From Volutella citrinella (lineage: Eukaryota; Ascomycota; Sordariomycetes; Hypocreales; Nectriaceae), in NCBI GenBank assembly GCA_034401135.1, contig JAWZSP010000008.1, forward strand, positions 3,442,765 to 3,506,764: a stretch of 64,000 nt of DNA. Direction: 5' to 3'. Shown here in pieces: positions 35,235 through 46,555 of this stretch. Under the pieces are notes generated by a model that was given only the letters and a program-made list of their open reading frames with translations, was not told where the DNA came from and made no database searches. Each line of letters starts with the position of its first letter. Within the stretch, counting starts at the first letter, position 1. A program made the position numbers and the translations under genes.

Positions 35235-37361
35235 ATGGTGGCGACAAGGCGCAGTGCTCGCCTGACCCGTAGTCAGAGTGCTACGGTGTCATCCGAGGCG
35301 GTAAATGACTCGGGAATCGCTCCTCGCCATGAAGCCGTTGCCATCAAGGGCAGCGCTGCTACCAAGAAGACCGTGAAAAGCACACCACCAGCAACGACAA
35401 ACAAACCCAGCAAAAGACGTGTCGCTGTACCGCCCGAATCCAGCAATGCCAAGGCCAAGAAAGTAAAGGTTCAAGCTAAAACTAGCTCGGACGGTGGAAA
35501 CTCACTGGGCTCGATGCCACCAGAAATCTTGAACATGATTCTCGACAACATCCAAGACAAGCGCACCATCAGTGCCATGGTCCGCACCTGCAAGACCTTT
35601 CACTCTCAGTTGATTGAGAGGCTGTATCGTCGAGTTGCAGTCGCTGCCATGTTTCATGCACACATCGCCAAGCTTATTCGCACCCTGGAACCGTTTCTCA
35701 CCATTGCTCAGAAGAAGAAGCTCAAGAAGCTTGGCAAGTATCGGGGCCAGCAGGAAAAATACTCCAAGGGCCTTGACGAGAAGGAAAAGTCGAAATGCGC
35801 ATCCTACGTCAAACAACTGGTCATTGGCGTGTCCGATCCCGGCAAGAAGCACCAGTATATTGTCAACGCGTATCTCGAGGAGGCGCTCGAAGCCTTTGAT
35901 CATCTAGAAGTTGTGGAGACTCGTGTCCTGACACGGTGAGTTTACAAACCATTCAGAAATCGCTACACTCAATCCTAGAATTGCCCGAATGTGAGCATAG
36001 CTAATTGTGCTGAAGCGTCATCATGGAACGCCTCGCCGCGCAGAAGCATTTGAAAGCTCTGAGCTTGCTGTCGCATGACTCGGTTAAAGATGACATGAGT
36101 GCTCTCGGTGCTATTCATGATTTGAAACACTTGGCCGTGCAGGATACCCACTGGTCCTCGCCTACAAACTTCCGTGAAGCCTTGAGGTCCATCATCCGGC
36201 AATCAACCAACACGCTTGAAAGTCTGAGCCTCCATGTTGGTCACCTATATGTCGATCATGATATATTCATGGACTGGGGGGATCGGGAGGGCTCATCGAC
36301 TAACAAAAGTCCTTTGAAGGCTCTGAAGTCGCTCTCATTGACGTGCTATGACCTACAGCCTGACGCTTGTATGGCAGTGGCGAGAGCTTTTGACTTCACC
36401 AAGCTAGTTGAGCTGTCCTTGGGCGACTCTCGTGGTATGAACCCGTTGGTTCAGCATCTTACAGACACGGCTCGTCCATCATCCTCTATGAACAACGGCA
36501 TACGGTTGAAGCACTTGAGTATGTCAATGAGGGATCCTGAGCGTGATACAATCTCAGGTGATCAGATAGGGACTATGACCCAGGTTCGGTGTCAATTTCT
36601 CCATTCGTTCAGTACGCTGGAGACTCTGACAGTGGAGAACTATGGGCAGTACCCCGAGGACAGAGGGATCGCCAATCCCGGCCTGGGGAGGGCACTGCTT
36701 GAAGCTATTTCGCAGCACAAGAACTTGAAGACTCTAAGACTACCATACAGCGGGAAAATTAGTGGTCTGTCGAATCCCTATCTGTCTGCGGCGAATGTCA
36801 GGGCGATCGTCGATGCATTACCGGAATTGCAGGAGTTTGAGTTTGGTCCGGATGATCAAGACATTGTTAGTCGACAACCCCTTTGCATCTAGTCTCTCAA
36901 CCATCGAGTGTGTGCTAACCGGATTTTCTATACAGGTCGAAATTGGAAAGGCACTCTCACATGGACCGAACCTGACTTCCGTCACTTGCTTCCCGTACGA
37001 GAGTTGGCATGCATACCCGAGGGTCGAGAACCATCAGTTGATCATCATCTCTGGCGTCGTCAAGGGCTTTTTGGATAACATGACAACCCAATCCTCCAAC
37101 GATGACAGCGACTGGGAGGATGTGTACAAGTTGAGGCGAGTCACGGCATGCCATATGAGCTGGGATGTGGCATCGAGTTTCCCTGCAAAACGCAAGAAGG
37201 GAAAAGCGACCAAGGCGTCCTCCGGACCGGAACAGATCCGGAGCACAGATGAAAGTCGCGCAGTGTGGGTGAGGGAGGACCCACGGGCCGTCGTAGTGCA
37301 CCTACATGTTGGCTACGATCCTGAGTTTGCTTGGGTCGACAAGGTGCAAGACTTGCCCTGA
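35235..37361 (+). CDS. F-box protein with leucine-rich-repeat-like body
   Basis: Three exons, 35235-35935, 36016-36865 and 36936-37361, in phase, give 658 residues. The first 85 residues are basic and disordered with nuclear-signal-like stretches (KPSKRRV, NAKAKKVKV). An F-box motif follows at about residues 92-135: LGSMPPEILNMILDNI, then MVRTCKTFHSQLIERLYRRV. The rest has irregular leucine-rich helices and strands (LKALKSLSLTCYDL, KLVELSLGDS, LKTLRLPYSG), as in fungal F-box/LRR proteins that present substrates to an SCF ubiquitin ligase through Skp1. The intron donors are GTGAGT and GTTAGT. Substrate unknown. Intact. Confidence 0.82.
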
Positions 37362-37594
37362 AAGCTTGTGTACTGATTATTGATCGTTCCGATTATTGAT
37401 TGTTGTTTAGAGATGCGCACACTAGTATTAAATCACAAATGAATCAGGAGGGCAAAGACTGATTACAAGATCGACGTGTTACAAGCCCTGACAGAGTATT
37501 GTGGGTTCATTATCGATTAACAGCTAGGTAAAGTAATGTCTTGTCAAGTATTAACATTAGTGATTAAAAAATACTGGCCATATCCATACAGTGC

Positions 37595-40016
37595 CTAGTA
37601 GTAGATGTAGCACATCTTTCCATTCAGACCACCCATTGTGTTGAGCAAACTCTGCAGCTCAACGTCATCGGCATTGACGCCTAGGCTCAGGAGCTCGGAG
37701 AGACTTCCGGCCCGGCGGGTCTTCTTGTCGGTGCCTGCAATGGCTCTGAGACGAGTCTTGAGGTCCTGGAGTTGCCAGATCCAGTACAAGCGATCGATGC
37801 CGGCATGGTGCAGGTGGAAGTATGGGTCACCGGGCGACGTGTAGATGTCACCGCCAGGGTTACCGCCGACGGTGAAGTGTCCGGATGCATGCACGTTGTT
37901 GGTGCTCTGCAAACGGTCCTGGAAGGCGCTGATTGAGTTGCTCTGCGTGATGAGCGGGTACGTGACGTCGACCTTGGTGTGACGGGCAGCCTCACTGCTC
38001 ATGCGGCGTTGCAGGCAGCGAGGGTTTGCTTTCAAGCTGGCACCAGGGCCGAGGCTGACAGACATCCTGGAGAAATCAAGTGTTAGGATACTCAATCGAA
38101 CTGACTGTCTGCACATGCAAGATATGGCTTACTTGGCATATGGTCCCGTCTCTACGCAGCGACCGTTGACAGAGTCTCCACCGATACTGGCAGAGTCGCC
38201 ATTGAAGAGGGGGGACTTGAAGAGGTTATCAGCATAGCGGTCCCAGTTCCAGTATGGCATCACACCCTTGTAGCCGCACTCGCTCTGGAGGGCCTGTTCC
38301 CAGGCATGGACAAAGTAACGGTGCCATGTGAGGAAGTTGGCCTAATGAGCAAGTTGTCAGTCCATGGTTCAACTTTCTGCGGCTTGTTCAATGCAGTCAC
38401 TACTTACGGTGCCGTGAATGAAGTCGGTTTGTATGCTGTGCGTGGCAACGAAGTCATCGAAGCGACTCTTGGCACCAGGAACCTCTTTGCCGTATTTGGA
38501 TGGGGCGTTCTGCAAGCAGAGAACGGCATGGTTATAGTCCTCTCGCTGAGCAACGGACAAGTCACCCCTATGACGTGATGTGAGAATGAAAACACTACGA
38601 GATAAAATAGAGAAGGGATTCAACATACCACTCGCGTCGTACGGATGCCTTTTCGAGAGTGCAGCCATTGCTGTTGTTCTCAGCCAGCCAACGTTTCAGG
38701 TTGGCCATGCTCTCATCCTGCAGCTCATCGACAACGTCTGCTGGGTAGTTGCGGACGTAGCTGGTCTCTGCAGGAGCCTCGGAGGAAGTGGAGTGAGCTT
38801 CAGTGTGAGTGGAAGTGGAGGCTTCAGCGGTGGTGGGTTCAGCGGTGGTCTTAGCCGTGATCACGACGGAAGAGAGAGTGGTGGGGGCCTGGACCGCTTG
38901 AGAGCTGGTTTCCGAAGACTTTACTTCAGAACTATTGGGGACCGCTTGAGAACTGGTTTCCGAAGACTCGATTCCCGAGCTGTTCGGGATCACCGCCGAA
39001 GTAGCGTCAGCAGTCGAAGATGCGGCGGCCTCGGAAACGTCTCTGGTGCTGGCAAGAGTAGAAGCCGATGGCGAGACTGCCTTCTCGGTCTCTGCAGCGA
39101 CACGCGATGTGGTGCTCTCAGCAGGCTGTCCGGACTTTGTGGCGCTGGTGGTGCACGAACTGGATTGTGGAATCTCACCACCAGACGTCGTGGGCTTCGA
39201 GCCGTTGTCTGAGATGGTAGTCTTGGAGGTCTCCTCAGACGTCGTGGTAGCGGAAGGGGTGGTCTTCTTGGTTGAGGTAGCGTTGCTGGCCGTCGTCTCA
39301 GGACTCTCCTCATCCTCACAGGTCGTCGGTTCCTCGGCCTCTCCACTGCTAGTCGCTAGGGTGGGTTTTCCGACCGTCGTCTGAGGGCTCTCCTCCTCCT
39401 CACAGGTTGTTGGTTCCTCGATCTCTCCACTGCTAGTCGCTAGGGTGGGTTCTCCGACTTTGGTACTGTTGGGCTTATCGGGTGTGCCAGTGGTGGCTCC
39501 GCGGACGCCAGTAGTGCTGGAAGCATCCTTGATGGCGGGAGTCGTCGACGGGCCGGGAGCGGTCTTGGTGGATGGCTGCTGCACCGGAGTGTCGGTGGCC
39601 TGGTCCCCAGTGAAGGATGCAGGAACGGAAGGGAGGATGATGACGGTCGACGGCTTCCCAGTGGATCCAGGACCGGAAGGAAGGATGATGACGGACGATG
39701 GCTTCCCAATGCAGTCGGAGCAGTGCTCCTGGGGCGGCTCAGACTCAGACGGTGTATCATCTGGAAGCGTAGGGGCTGTGTGGCCTGGCGGCAGCCACTC
39801 AAAGACAGGCGAGCTTGGTAGGGAAGACTCGGCGTCGCTAGGGCTCAAAGGAGAGGGGATAGCAACATTGACCGTGCAGCTAGGATCAGCAGGAATGGTC
39901 GAGTATTCGGTGGTGTATACAACAGAAGTAACGAAACGCGTCTTTGCAATGACTGAGGAGCACGACTCAGCGGCCACGAGGGGCACGATCGCAGAAAGAA
40001 GGAAAGAATAACGCAT
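37595..40016 (-). CDS. Secreted tyrosinase with a long Ser/Thr-rich N-terminal region
   Basis: Four exons, 40016-38629, 38567-38408, 38341-38133 and 38066-37595, join in phase to 742 residues. Residues 1-18 are a signal peptide. Residues 19-440 form a low-complexity Ser/Thr/Pro region with internal repeats, probably heavily O-glycosylated. The tyrosinase domain fills about residues 445-742: CuA has DFIHG and NFLTWHRYFVHAWEQAL, and CuB has NVHASGHFTVGG and FHLHHAGIDRLYWIW. The domain is of the short type, lacks the C-terminal shielding domain of the other tyrosinase in this window and belongs to a different subfamily. An extracellular, possibly wall-associated phenol oxidase is the likely role. 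All ligand histidines appear present. Confidence 0.85.
39301..39468 (-). repeat. Two 84-bp tandem units inside the Ser/Thr-rich region
   Basis: A unit encoding 28 residues (with TLATSSGE and EEPTTC inside) occurs twice in tandem in the same frame, offset by exactly 84 bases (for example at 39351 and 39435). This points to expansion of the glycosylated linker by duplication. Confidence 0.8.
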
Positions 40017-42689
40017 GATGTGCAGAGGCTCACGGGCTTGGTGTCGGAGGAGGGTTAAGCGAGCGAGAAAGTACTGTTTGAATGAAGGATCGAAGTGTAT
40101 TGTCGTGTCGTTCTCTGAACTTGAACGATAGTAACGGTGCGATTGGGAATGATTGGAATTTGCTTGAAGGACTCAGAAGGTGTAACAGTCCATTTGGCAA
40201 GGGTTGGAGATGTTCAACGAAGGGACAGGAGCACGCAAGGCAATGCTCCCAACGGTGGACCAGCAACAGAAAAAAAAGGCAAAAAGAAGGTGAACTCGGA
40301 AAGAAGCTTCAGGAGCGTGAGTCCTGAGTCTCTGAGAGACGGGCAATGATGCAGGTCTTAACGTGCAAAGAGAACATGTAAACCCTGGAGGTCTCCGCTG
40401 GTCCAAGCCGCAACGAGTTCATGGGGATAGGGGCCTGGACTCCCGGCAATGGCTAACTAGTGGTCTCGGCGCCGGAACAGTGAGCCCCTGTCTGTTTCTT
40501 CCACCGGCATGGTCCCATTCAAAAGGGACTGTTGCCTTTCTGGGCCGAAACGAAGTATACTTGGACGAAACAAACGAGTCACAAGCCTTGCAAACAATAA
40601 ACGGTGGGCCGCAAGGTGACAGGGGGCCTCGGCGGAGCTATTCCACGATCGAGTCTAGGTTGGTGGGGTTCAAAGCGGAATTGGCAGATTGATTGGGTGG
40701 CTGTAGATTTCGCCCATGTTGGTCGGCAGCCTCCGGTCTTCACTGACCTGAACCCAGGGGTCTTGTCGTCTAGCGATGTCACACTTCCGCTTTTCTCGGC
40801 TGCAAACGTCTGTCCCACGTGTGAGAGATTCCGGTAAGTGAGGAGATATCAAGCCGCCATCTCGTCAATCTGACTCGTTAATTCCCTTGCCTTTCAAGAT
40901 GTAAGTAGAGGATTTTCCCAAGCACAGATTTTATGCACGGAGCGAGGCAATTGCATATTAGTGAACGCGCTGAATGTCCCATTGGTTTTGTTCGCTTGTC
41001 TTCTTTTGCCTCGCTCCTATTTCAAGGGCCGCCACATCGCTATATCCTCAGCTCCGAATATTCTGACAAGGATCATGGGATCTTGCGGTCCGCCTGAGAC
41101 ACGACTGACAGGGGGAGGCTAGTCCGGGCCAATGACATGATCGAATTGAAAATCAGGCGCCTGTCTCCCCCCTGTATTTTTATCCGCCCCTTGCCTTGGG
41201 CAATTTAAACTGCCTCTCTGTACGGGTTATATCACCGCCGGAGGAGCATTCCATGCATTCCATTTCGGCGGGGCGGAGGGCGGGGTGGAGCGTGGCCAGG
41301 CGAGCTGGTTCGCCTCGACCACGCATCTACCCTGAAGTCTCTCGATACAGATACCTGCATTGTCAGTCCTGGAGGCAATACGAGAAGCATCCAAAAAATT
41401 AAGGACCAGAGAGCTACTAGTAGCCACGTTCACATTTCCTCACTAGGCAAAGTTTGTGAAGTGGCTTGATGGATGGTGATCTCTTTGGGTTCGATTTAAT
41501 CGAATACGGCCAATCTCACAAGAGAGTCTCTAAAAGACACCGCAAACTTAACACGTTGTCTTGCCTCTTCACTCTAGCACGGGGTAGCCTGCGCATATGC
41601 CTCTGCTCTATCTGTAGTAAGACGGTCTCTTACTGAACTTATCAGCGAATACATTCAGACACCAGCGTCATGCATTTTCTTCGAAACTAAATGATATGAA
41701 TAAAGCAAGCCAGGTTAGAAATTGGGAAACACGAGCAACCTAGCCCAAGAAGCCAAATCAAGCACAAAAATAATACACACAGCGCAAGCAGAGGAGCCAC
41801 GATCCATCGTTCCCAGAAGTTGCTGTTGAGATTAGAGGCCGAGGAGAGCTTACAAAGTGTCATGTCGAGATTTGGCGCTTCTCAAATACAAAAGGTCAGG
41901 CGACAGTAAGTACTATCTACGCCCAGGCCAATGTCGTTGCGAGCGCTATCAAACCCAAAGGTGAAACCACCAGACGGTCGTCGTCGAGACGGAGGTGGGA
42001 GGAATCGGTGGGCGGGCCGCTGTTTTAGTATTGGATCTCCGATCACCATCATCATATCGAGCGCCCGTGCGCGCCCGCGATATCGAGGCTGCTGGTAGAT
42101 GAAGGCTGGAACTCTTGTGCCAACTTTGCAAAGAGTCGAGGTGAACAAGAAGTTCGCATAACACAGCCTTCGAACCGCTCGCTGATACAATGACACAATC
42201 TCTCATTCCTCCTCCAGCTCTGATAGCCAGGATCAGGACTGTAAATACTTGATCTTGTTGATTCCCTCGGCTGTTGTGTGCCTGGGGATATCGGGTTCAG
42301 CACAAAGTCGAACAGTAGTGTCGAGCTTCAAGAGAGTATCATCGGTCTTGTCAAGGGCGAAACAACGATGGTTCTTGGCGTCTTTGAACTCAGGCATAAA
42401 ATCGTAAGAGTGCTGATAAGGTTGTCTCGAGCAGTCCCACAGAAAGAAGAAGGGGAGTAGCCTGTACAAGATCCCAACGCCTCAACACATGAGACACACG
42501 ACCTCTTGCGGCACGCGCCTTCTCGCTATACGTCTATACACAACAGCACTCACAGCGGGAGACCAAGACCTCTTCCGATGATTCGTAGAGTAAAAGTAGA
42601 GAACAAGGCATAATATAATCACACATAACTCAGTTAGGCTTGCTTGGCTTAGATCTAGCTAAATATAGACTGTGACCTCTTGTGATTAT
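40017..42689. other. Long intergenic region, no gene seen
   Basis: About 2.7 kb upstream of the secreted tyrosinase gene and beyond the 3' end of the peptidase gene. Minus-strand frames at 41882-42469 are open for 70-100 codons but resemble nothing I know. No RNA gene or repeat was recognised. Confidence 0.35.
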
Positions 42690-44072
42690 TTACCGATCCT
42701 CATGCTCGTGGTCGAACTCGGCCTGGTCCTCCTCCTCCTCCTCACCATCCTCCTCCTCACCCTCTTCTTCCTCGCCCTCTTCCTCCTCCTCCTCTTCATC
42801 AGCTGCAACCTGCCACTCCTCAATGATGTGGTCAACAAACGCCTGCTCAGCATCGTGGGTCTCATCGTCGGCAGAAATGGTCTCCTGGAGCTGGGTCGTG
42901 ATGGAGGCGAGCACCTCGTTCTCAAACACCTCGTTGAAGATCTGGATGGTCTCCTCGACAAGCTCCTCGTCGCCGATCAAAGGCAGCGTGTTGTTCAGGA
43001 GCGTCTCGACGCTCAATTGCGAGCCGAGCTGATCGAGGACCGGCTCGACGTGCTCGGCCGTAGTGGTAAGCTCCTCACCGGCGAGCTCTCCGTCGGCGCC
43101 AGCGGCACGCAAGAAGAGCAGGGCGAGACGAACCTCAAGCGGGGTCTCGCCCATACGGTCAATCATGTCGGCCCACTGCTCGTCATCGAAGCCGGCCAGG
43201 ACGCCTGAGACGTCCTCCAGTATGGGCTCCTCGTCGTCGGCCCAGAGGTGCTCCTCGTCAACCGGTAGCGTCTCGAGCCGCTCGATGATCCACGAGTCAT
43301 TGACGTTGTGCTGGGGGTCCATGAGATACCGGTAAGGGATGTAGCAGTAGCCGCCGACGCCCCATCCCTCGCCCCACGAGTTGCGGACGATGAAGACCTG
43401 GTCCGGGTCAGAGTAGCCGACGCAGAGCATGGCGTGTCGGCCGTGAGCCTCGCGCTGGGCCTCGTTGGAGGTGGGCATCTCGACGTGGCCGGGCCTCCTC
43501 CACTTGCCGAACGAGTCGAAGAGGGAGCAGCCAAAGATGATGGGGTTGCCCAAGGCCAGCGCCGTCTTCCACTGGACTAGGTCAGTCTCGACGTACTCGT
43601 AGGCCTCGATGACGAAGTCGGCGGCCTCCTCGTAGACCTCGTCGGGTGGACAGCTGTTGACCTGCTCCGGGTCGAAGGGCCACGACTCCTCGGAACAGGC
43701 ACCATACTTGCTGAGGCCTAAAATGTTGGCCCTGAGGAGACTGCCCTGGTCCTCGATGTCGCCTTCGGGGTTGTGGACATAGCGGGCGTTGTAGTAGATG
43801 AACATGCGGCTGACGTCGTAGCCATCCTCGCCCTTGTAGCGCTTGACGAGATACTCGTACGAGCCGGCGACGGCGTTGGAGGCGCAGCTGTTGGTTTGAC
43901 CCTGGTTCTCCACCGGCGTCATGTAGTGCCGGAGGTCGACCTTGTGCGGCAGGTGGTCGAGGTTGGCACTCGAGGCATCGTAGTGCTTGACCGAGTCGTC
44001 AGGAGGGGCGGCAGAGATGTAGCCACCGACGGTTCGCTTGGAGCCGTCGGGCTGGGTGATGCTGAAAGACAT
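42690..44072 (-). CDS. Papain-like cysteine peptidase (C1A) with TerB-like region and acidic tail
   Basis: A single exon from ATG 44072 gives 460 residues. The C1 core is complete: an oxyanion Gln and catalytic Cys63 in VENQGQTNSCASNAVAG, His213 in HGRHAMLCVGY, and Asn231 in IVRNSWGEGWG. There is no signal peptide or typical propeptide. After the peptidase domain (about 45-265) a helical region includes LLFLRAAGADGELAGEEL, which resembles the acidic TerB-like repeat; the last 40 residues are almost all Glu and Asp. This combination without introns is, to my knowledge, usual in bacterial C1 peptidases, so acquisition from bacteria is a reasonable inference. It is probably intracellular. Substrate unknown. 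Intact. Confidence 0.82.
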   Translation of the reverse strand: MSFSITQPDGSKRTVGGYISAAPPDDSVKHYDASSANLDHLPHKVDLRHYMTPVENQGQTNSCASNAVAGSYEYLVKRYKGEDGYDVSRMFIYYNARYVHNPEGDIEDQGSLLRANILGLSKYGACSEESWPFDPEQVNSCPPDEVYEEAADFVIEAYEYVETDLVQWKTALALGNPIIFGCSLFDSFGKWRRPGHVEMPTSNEAQREAHGRHAMLCVGYSDPDQVFIVRNSWGEGWGVGGYCYIPYRYLMDPQHNVNDSWIIERLETLPVDEEHLWADDEEPILEDVSGVLAGFDDEQWADMIDRMGETPLEVRLALLFLRAAGADGELAGEELTTTAEHVEPVLDQLGSQLSVETLLNNTLPLIGDEELVEETIQIFNEVFENEVLASITTQLQETISADDETHDAEQAFVDHIIEEWQVAADEEEEEEEGEEEEGEEEDGEEEEEDQAEFDHEHEDR

Positions 44073-44642
44073 GACGGCTGCGGGGTATCTCAATCTGGGA
44101 GATAACGCGAGCGGGGTTGCGGGAGGGTTGTGGGGAGCGGGCTTTCGTTGTGAACCAGGGGAGGCAGAGAGAAGGAAAAAAGACTGGCTTGGCTGACTCC
44201 ATCTGTGCCTGCGAACGAGCTATTTATTACTAAAGGGATTCAATGCCACGTACTGCTTGATGGGACTTTGGTCGGTGAGGTGGTTTGGGACTTTGGTGTG
44301 GCGTTTCACTAGTAAGCTGACATCCAGGGTCAACAGGCTGGAGCTTGAGTACAAGCCGCCTGCGCCGTTGCATCGTGTCCCTCAAGCTGCCGGCAGCGCC
44401 CGCTAGCTATGCGAGAACCTGACGCTAATGCACAGTGCCCAAGCATGTGTGCCAGCGAATTTATCATAGTCACCTGTTACGTGCAGAGCAAAATGATGAA
44501 AAGGTAGCCCAAGAACTATGAAATACTTGTGTATGCGCTGCTAGAACCCTGAAATCGAATAGGACAGGGATAAAATCACTGAGCAAGCCGCCGGCGCCTA
44601 TTTACCGCCGATGTAATAGTTTGCTAATAAATTTACAATGGT
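44073..44642. other. Intergenic region with an LTR-like start sequence
   Basis: The peptidase promoter lies at the left. From 44410 about 40 bases resemble the first bases of the LTR-like repeats at 48343 and 49972 (shared core GAACCTGACGCTAAT). A truncated or diverged solo LTR is possible. Confidence 0.4.
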
Positions 44643-45115
44643 TTACACCTTCAGTAACCCTTTACCCTCTACCTGGGCATCGGCCTCTATCTCAACAAGG
44701 AATTCCGACCCTATCAACCCCGCAGTGACAAAGGTATTGGCAGGTCGTATATTTAGGCAGTTAAACACCCAGCCATGTGCTTGGCTAACGGCTTCGTAAT
44801 CATCCTCGTTTGTCACCATGATATGCGTTTGCACTACATCTGCCATGGCCGTTCCCAGCTCTTTGAGGGCGCGTTGTATAGAGTCAAGGATTGCGACAGT
44901 CTGAGAAGCAGTCGACTTGCCTCCGAGGGCAGGGATAAAAGAAACCGGACTGTTGCCGTGGTTCCAGAGACATAGACCCGGATTCTGATCCGCACAGCGC
45001 GACAGTCGCCCTATTCAATCGCCGAGTGAGCAAGACGTTGTGTGCGGGAGTGGATGACCAAGGACATGCGGCGATAGGCTCCCACTTGCTTCCAGACGAG
45101 TACTCTATCCGCAAC
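44643..45115 (-). pseudogene. RidA/YjgF family protein, frame-broken
   Basis: Read from right to left, the family pattern appears in pieces: IAACPWSSTPAHNV, then VYVSGTTAT, then a long intact end with GGKSTASQTVAILDSIQRAL, MADVVQTHIMVTN and a C-terminal NTFVTAGLIGSEFLVEIEAD, stopping at 44643. The first pieces lie in frames different from the last one, with a shift near 44940 and another near 45000-45040. RidA proteins deaminate reactive enamine/imine intermediates or act in related catabolic roles. The key C-terminal Glu is present, but as written the gene cannot be translated in full. It could be decay or assembly indels; I found no introns that repair all frames. Confidence 0.65.
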
Positions 45116-45864
45116 CCTGACGCGATGGCATCCTGCAGCTTGTCATCGTGGTTGTTATTGAGATGATCGGAAAGGTCTCCACTGGCGGTCAAGAATGGTG
45201 GTCTCCTGTACTCGAAGCTGTGCAACAAGACCTAACTTTGACTTGTTAGCACTGCGATGGATTTATTCATCAGTCATCCTCCATCAGCTTTAGCACAGAT
45301 TGGAAGACGGCTGTAATGACCGCGCTGCCGTCACGTGGTGTCGTCGACTTTCCAGCAGCGACCTTCTTCCGATTTGCCCAAGGCAGTCGTTTTTATATCC
45401 ATCCCGAAATCTTTTCGCGAAAACTGACAGCCTTGTACGACGGCACCCACGAGTTTGATGGCATCAACGTATTTGCGACTCAAGGTCAATCGAATTTATA
45501 TCTATTCTCTTCAGCCCTCTAGATACAAACAGCGCCGCCATCGGACCAAGAATATATCGACCCCTCAAAAGGCAATTGGACCGGTCTCGACAGGATCTTC
45601 CTGAACAACTCAAGTTCGAAAATACGCCCACAAGGTATACAGTGTTCGTCGCCAACGACGTAGGATGAACCAGCACCATGTCACCTTTTATTTAGCCATT
45701 CCAGACTAGCTGACGGCGATGCGAGCAGCTGTGCCATTCACCACCGCATGTCGACGGTGAAGTTCCAACTGTCGATTAAAATACCATGGAAAAGAATAGA
45801 AGCTTAAATATTATATTATCGTCATAGCTAACCAGCTCTGCTTCTACCTCACAGCGGCATCATC
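45116..45864. other. Intergenic region with an unrecognised open frame
   Basis: About 750 bases. From ATG 45316 on the plus strand a 68-codon frame ends at TAG 45522, and the same frame stays open afterwards to a stop near 45665. It may be the relic of a gene with a CAG-to-TAG change, but I recognise no family. Confidence 0.3.
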
Positions 45865-46555
45865 TTAAAGCTTAACCAATGTAACGTCATCGATCAAGAA
45901 GTTGAACTGAGCATTCGGAGGATAGTCAGTGTTGCACCCAACAAGGAGCTTCAGCTCGATAGCCGCGGCATCCGCCTGGAAATCAAACGTCCTCAGCGTG
46001 TACGTCCAAGGGTTCATGTATCCCGGGTACGCGTCGTCGTTTGGCTGCTGGGTATCGCCAGCATGCACCTGGGCGTAGCAGGACGCACCCCAGTCCTTGC
46101 GCTGTGTATCCGTGGCGGCCAGGTAGAACGAAATGCGGTACCAAGAACCGACAGTAAGTCCGGTGACGGACTGGCTGATCTACCCGAGCTGGGCGGACAC
46201 ATCCACGCTCCTGGACATGATTGTTAGCTCACGGCGCTGTTAGATTGGTGGGCATCCATACAGAAGATGGTCTCCGGCATGCGACGGGTGAGACGCGTTA
46301 TTGTTCACAAGCTGGGCGTTGACAAGCGCCCAGGCCCCAGGGGGCTGAAGGGTTCTCGGGATTATTGGGCAGGCCTTCGAAGCCGGTGTTTTGGACGAGG
46401 TCGGTGGAGCTGGGCTGTTCCGTGGTAGTGGTCGCGGTGCCCGCCTGTGTTTCTGTTGTTGTTTCTGGGGCTGCCGTCGTTGATGCGTCCGAGGTTGCGA
46501 TGCTCGTTGTTGGTTCATCCAGCGGCGTGCCTCCGCCTAATTGTAGGCCTAGCTA
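45865..46555 (-). pseudogene. Secreted carbohydrate-binding-module-like protein, decayed
   Basis: Reading leftwards there is a Thr-rich linker (TSIATSDASTTAAPETTTET), then a beta-sandwich domain of the CBM4/9 (CenC-like) type: NTGFEGLPNNPENPSAPW, LVNAQLVNNNASH, a probable 51-nt intron (GTATGG to GTCCAG), then ISQSVTGLTVGSWYRISFYL and a terminal FNFLIDDVTLVKL ending at 45865. Three defects are visible. The frame shifts by one base near 46340 after APWGL. A TAG interrupts the frame at about 46182, where the family would read Gln (CAG). No start codon or signal peptide is found. The Thr-rich linker suggests a former extracellular protein binding polysaccharides. Confidence 0.65.

Noticed and set aside
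42672..43208. 178-codon plus-strand frame beginning with many Leu codons
   Set aside because: It is the antisense of the acidic tail and helical region of the peptidase gene.
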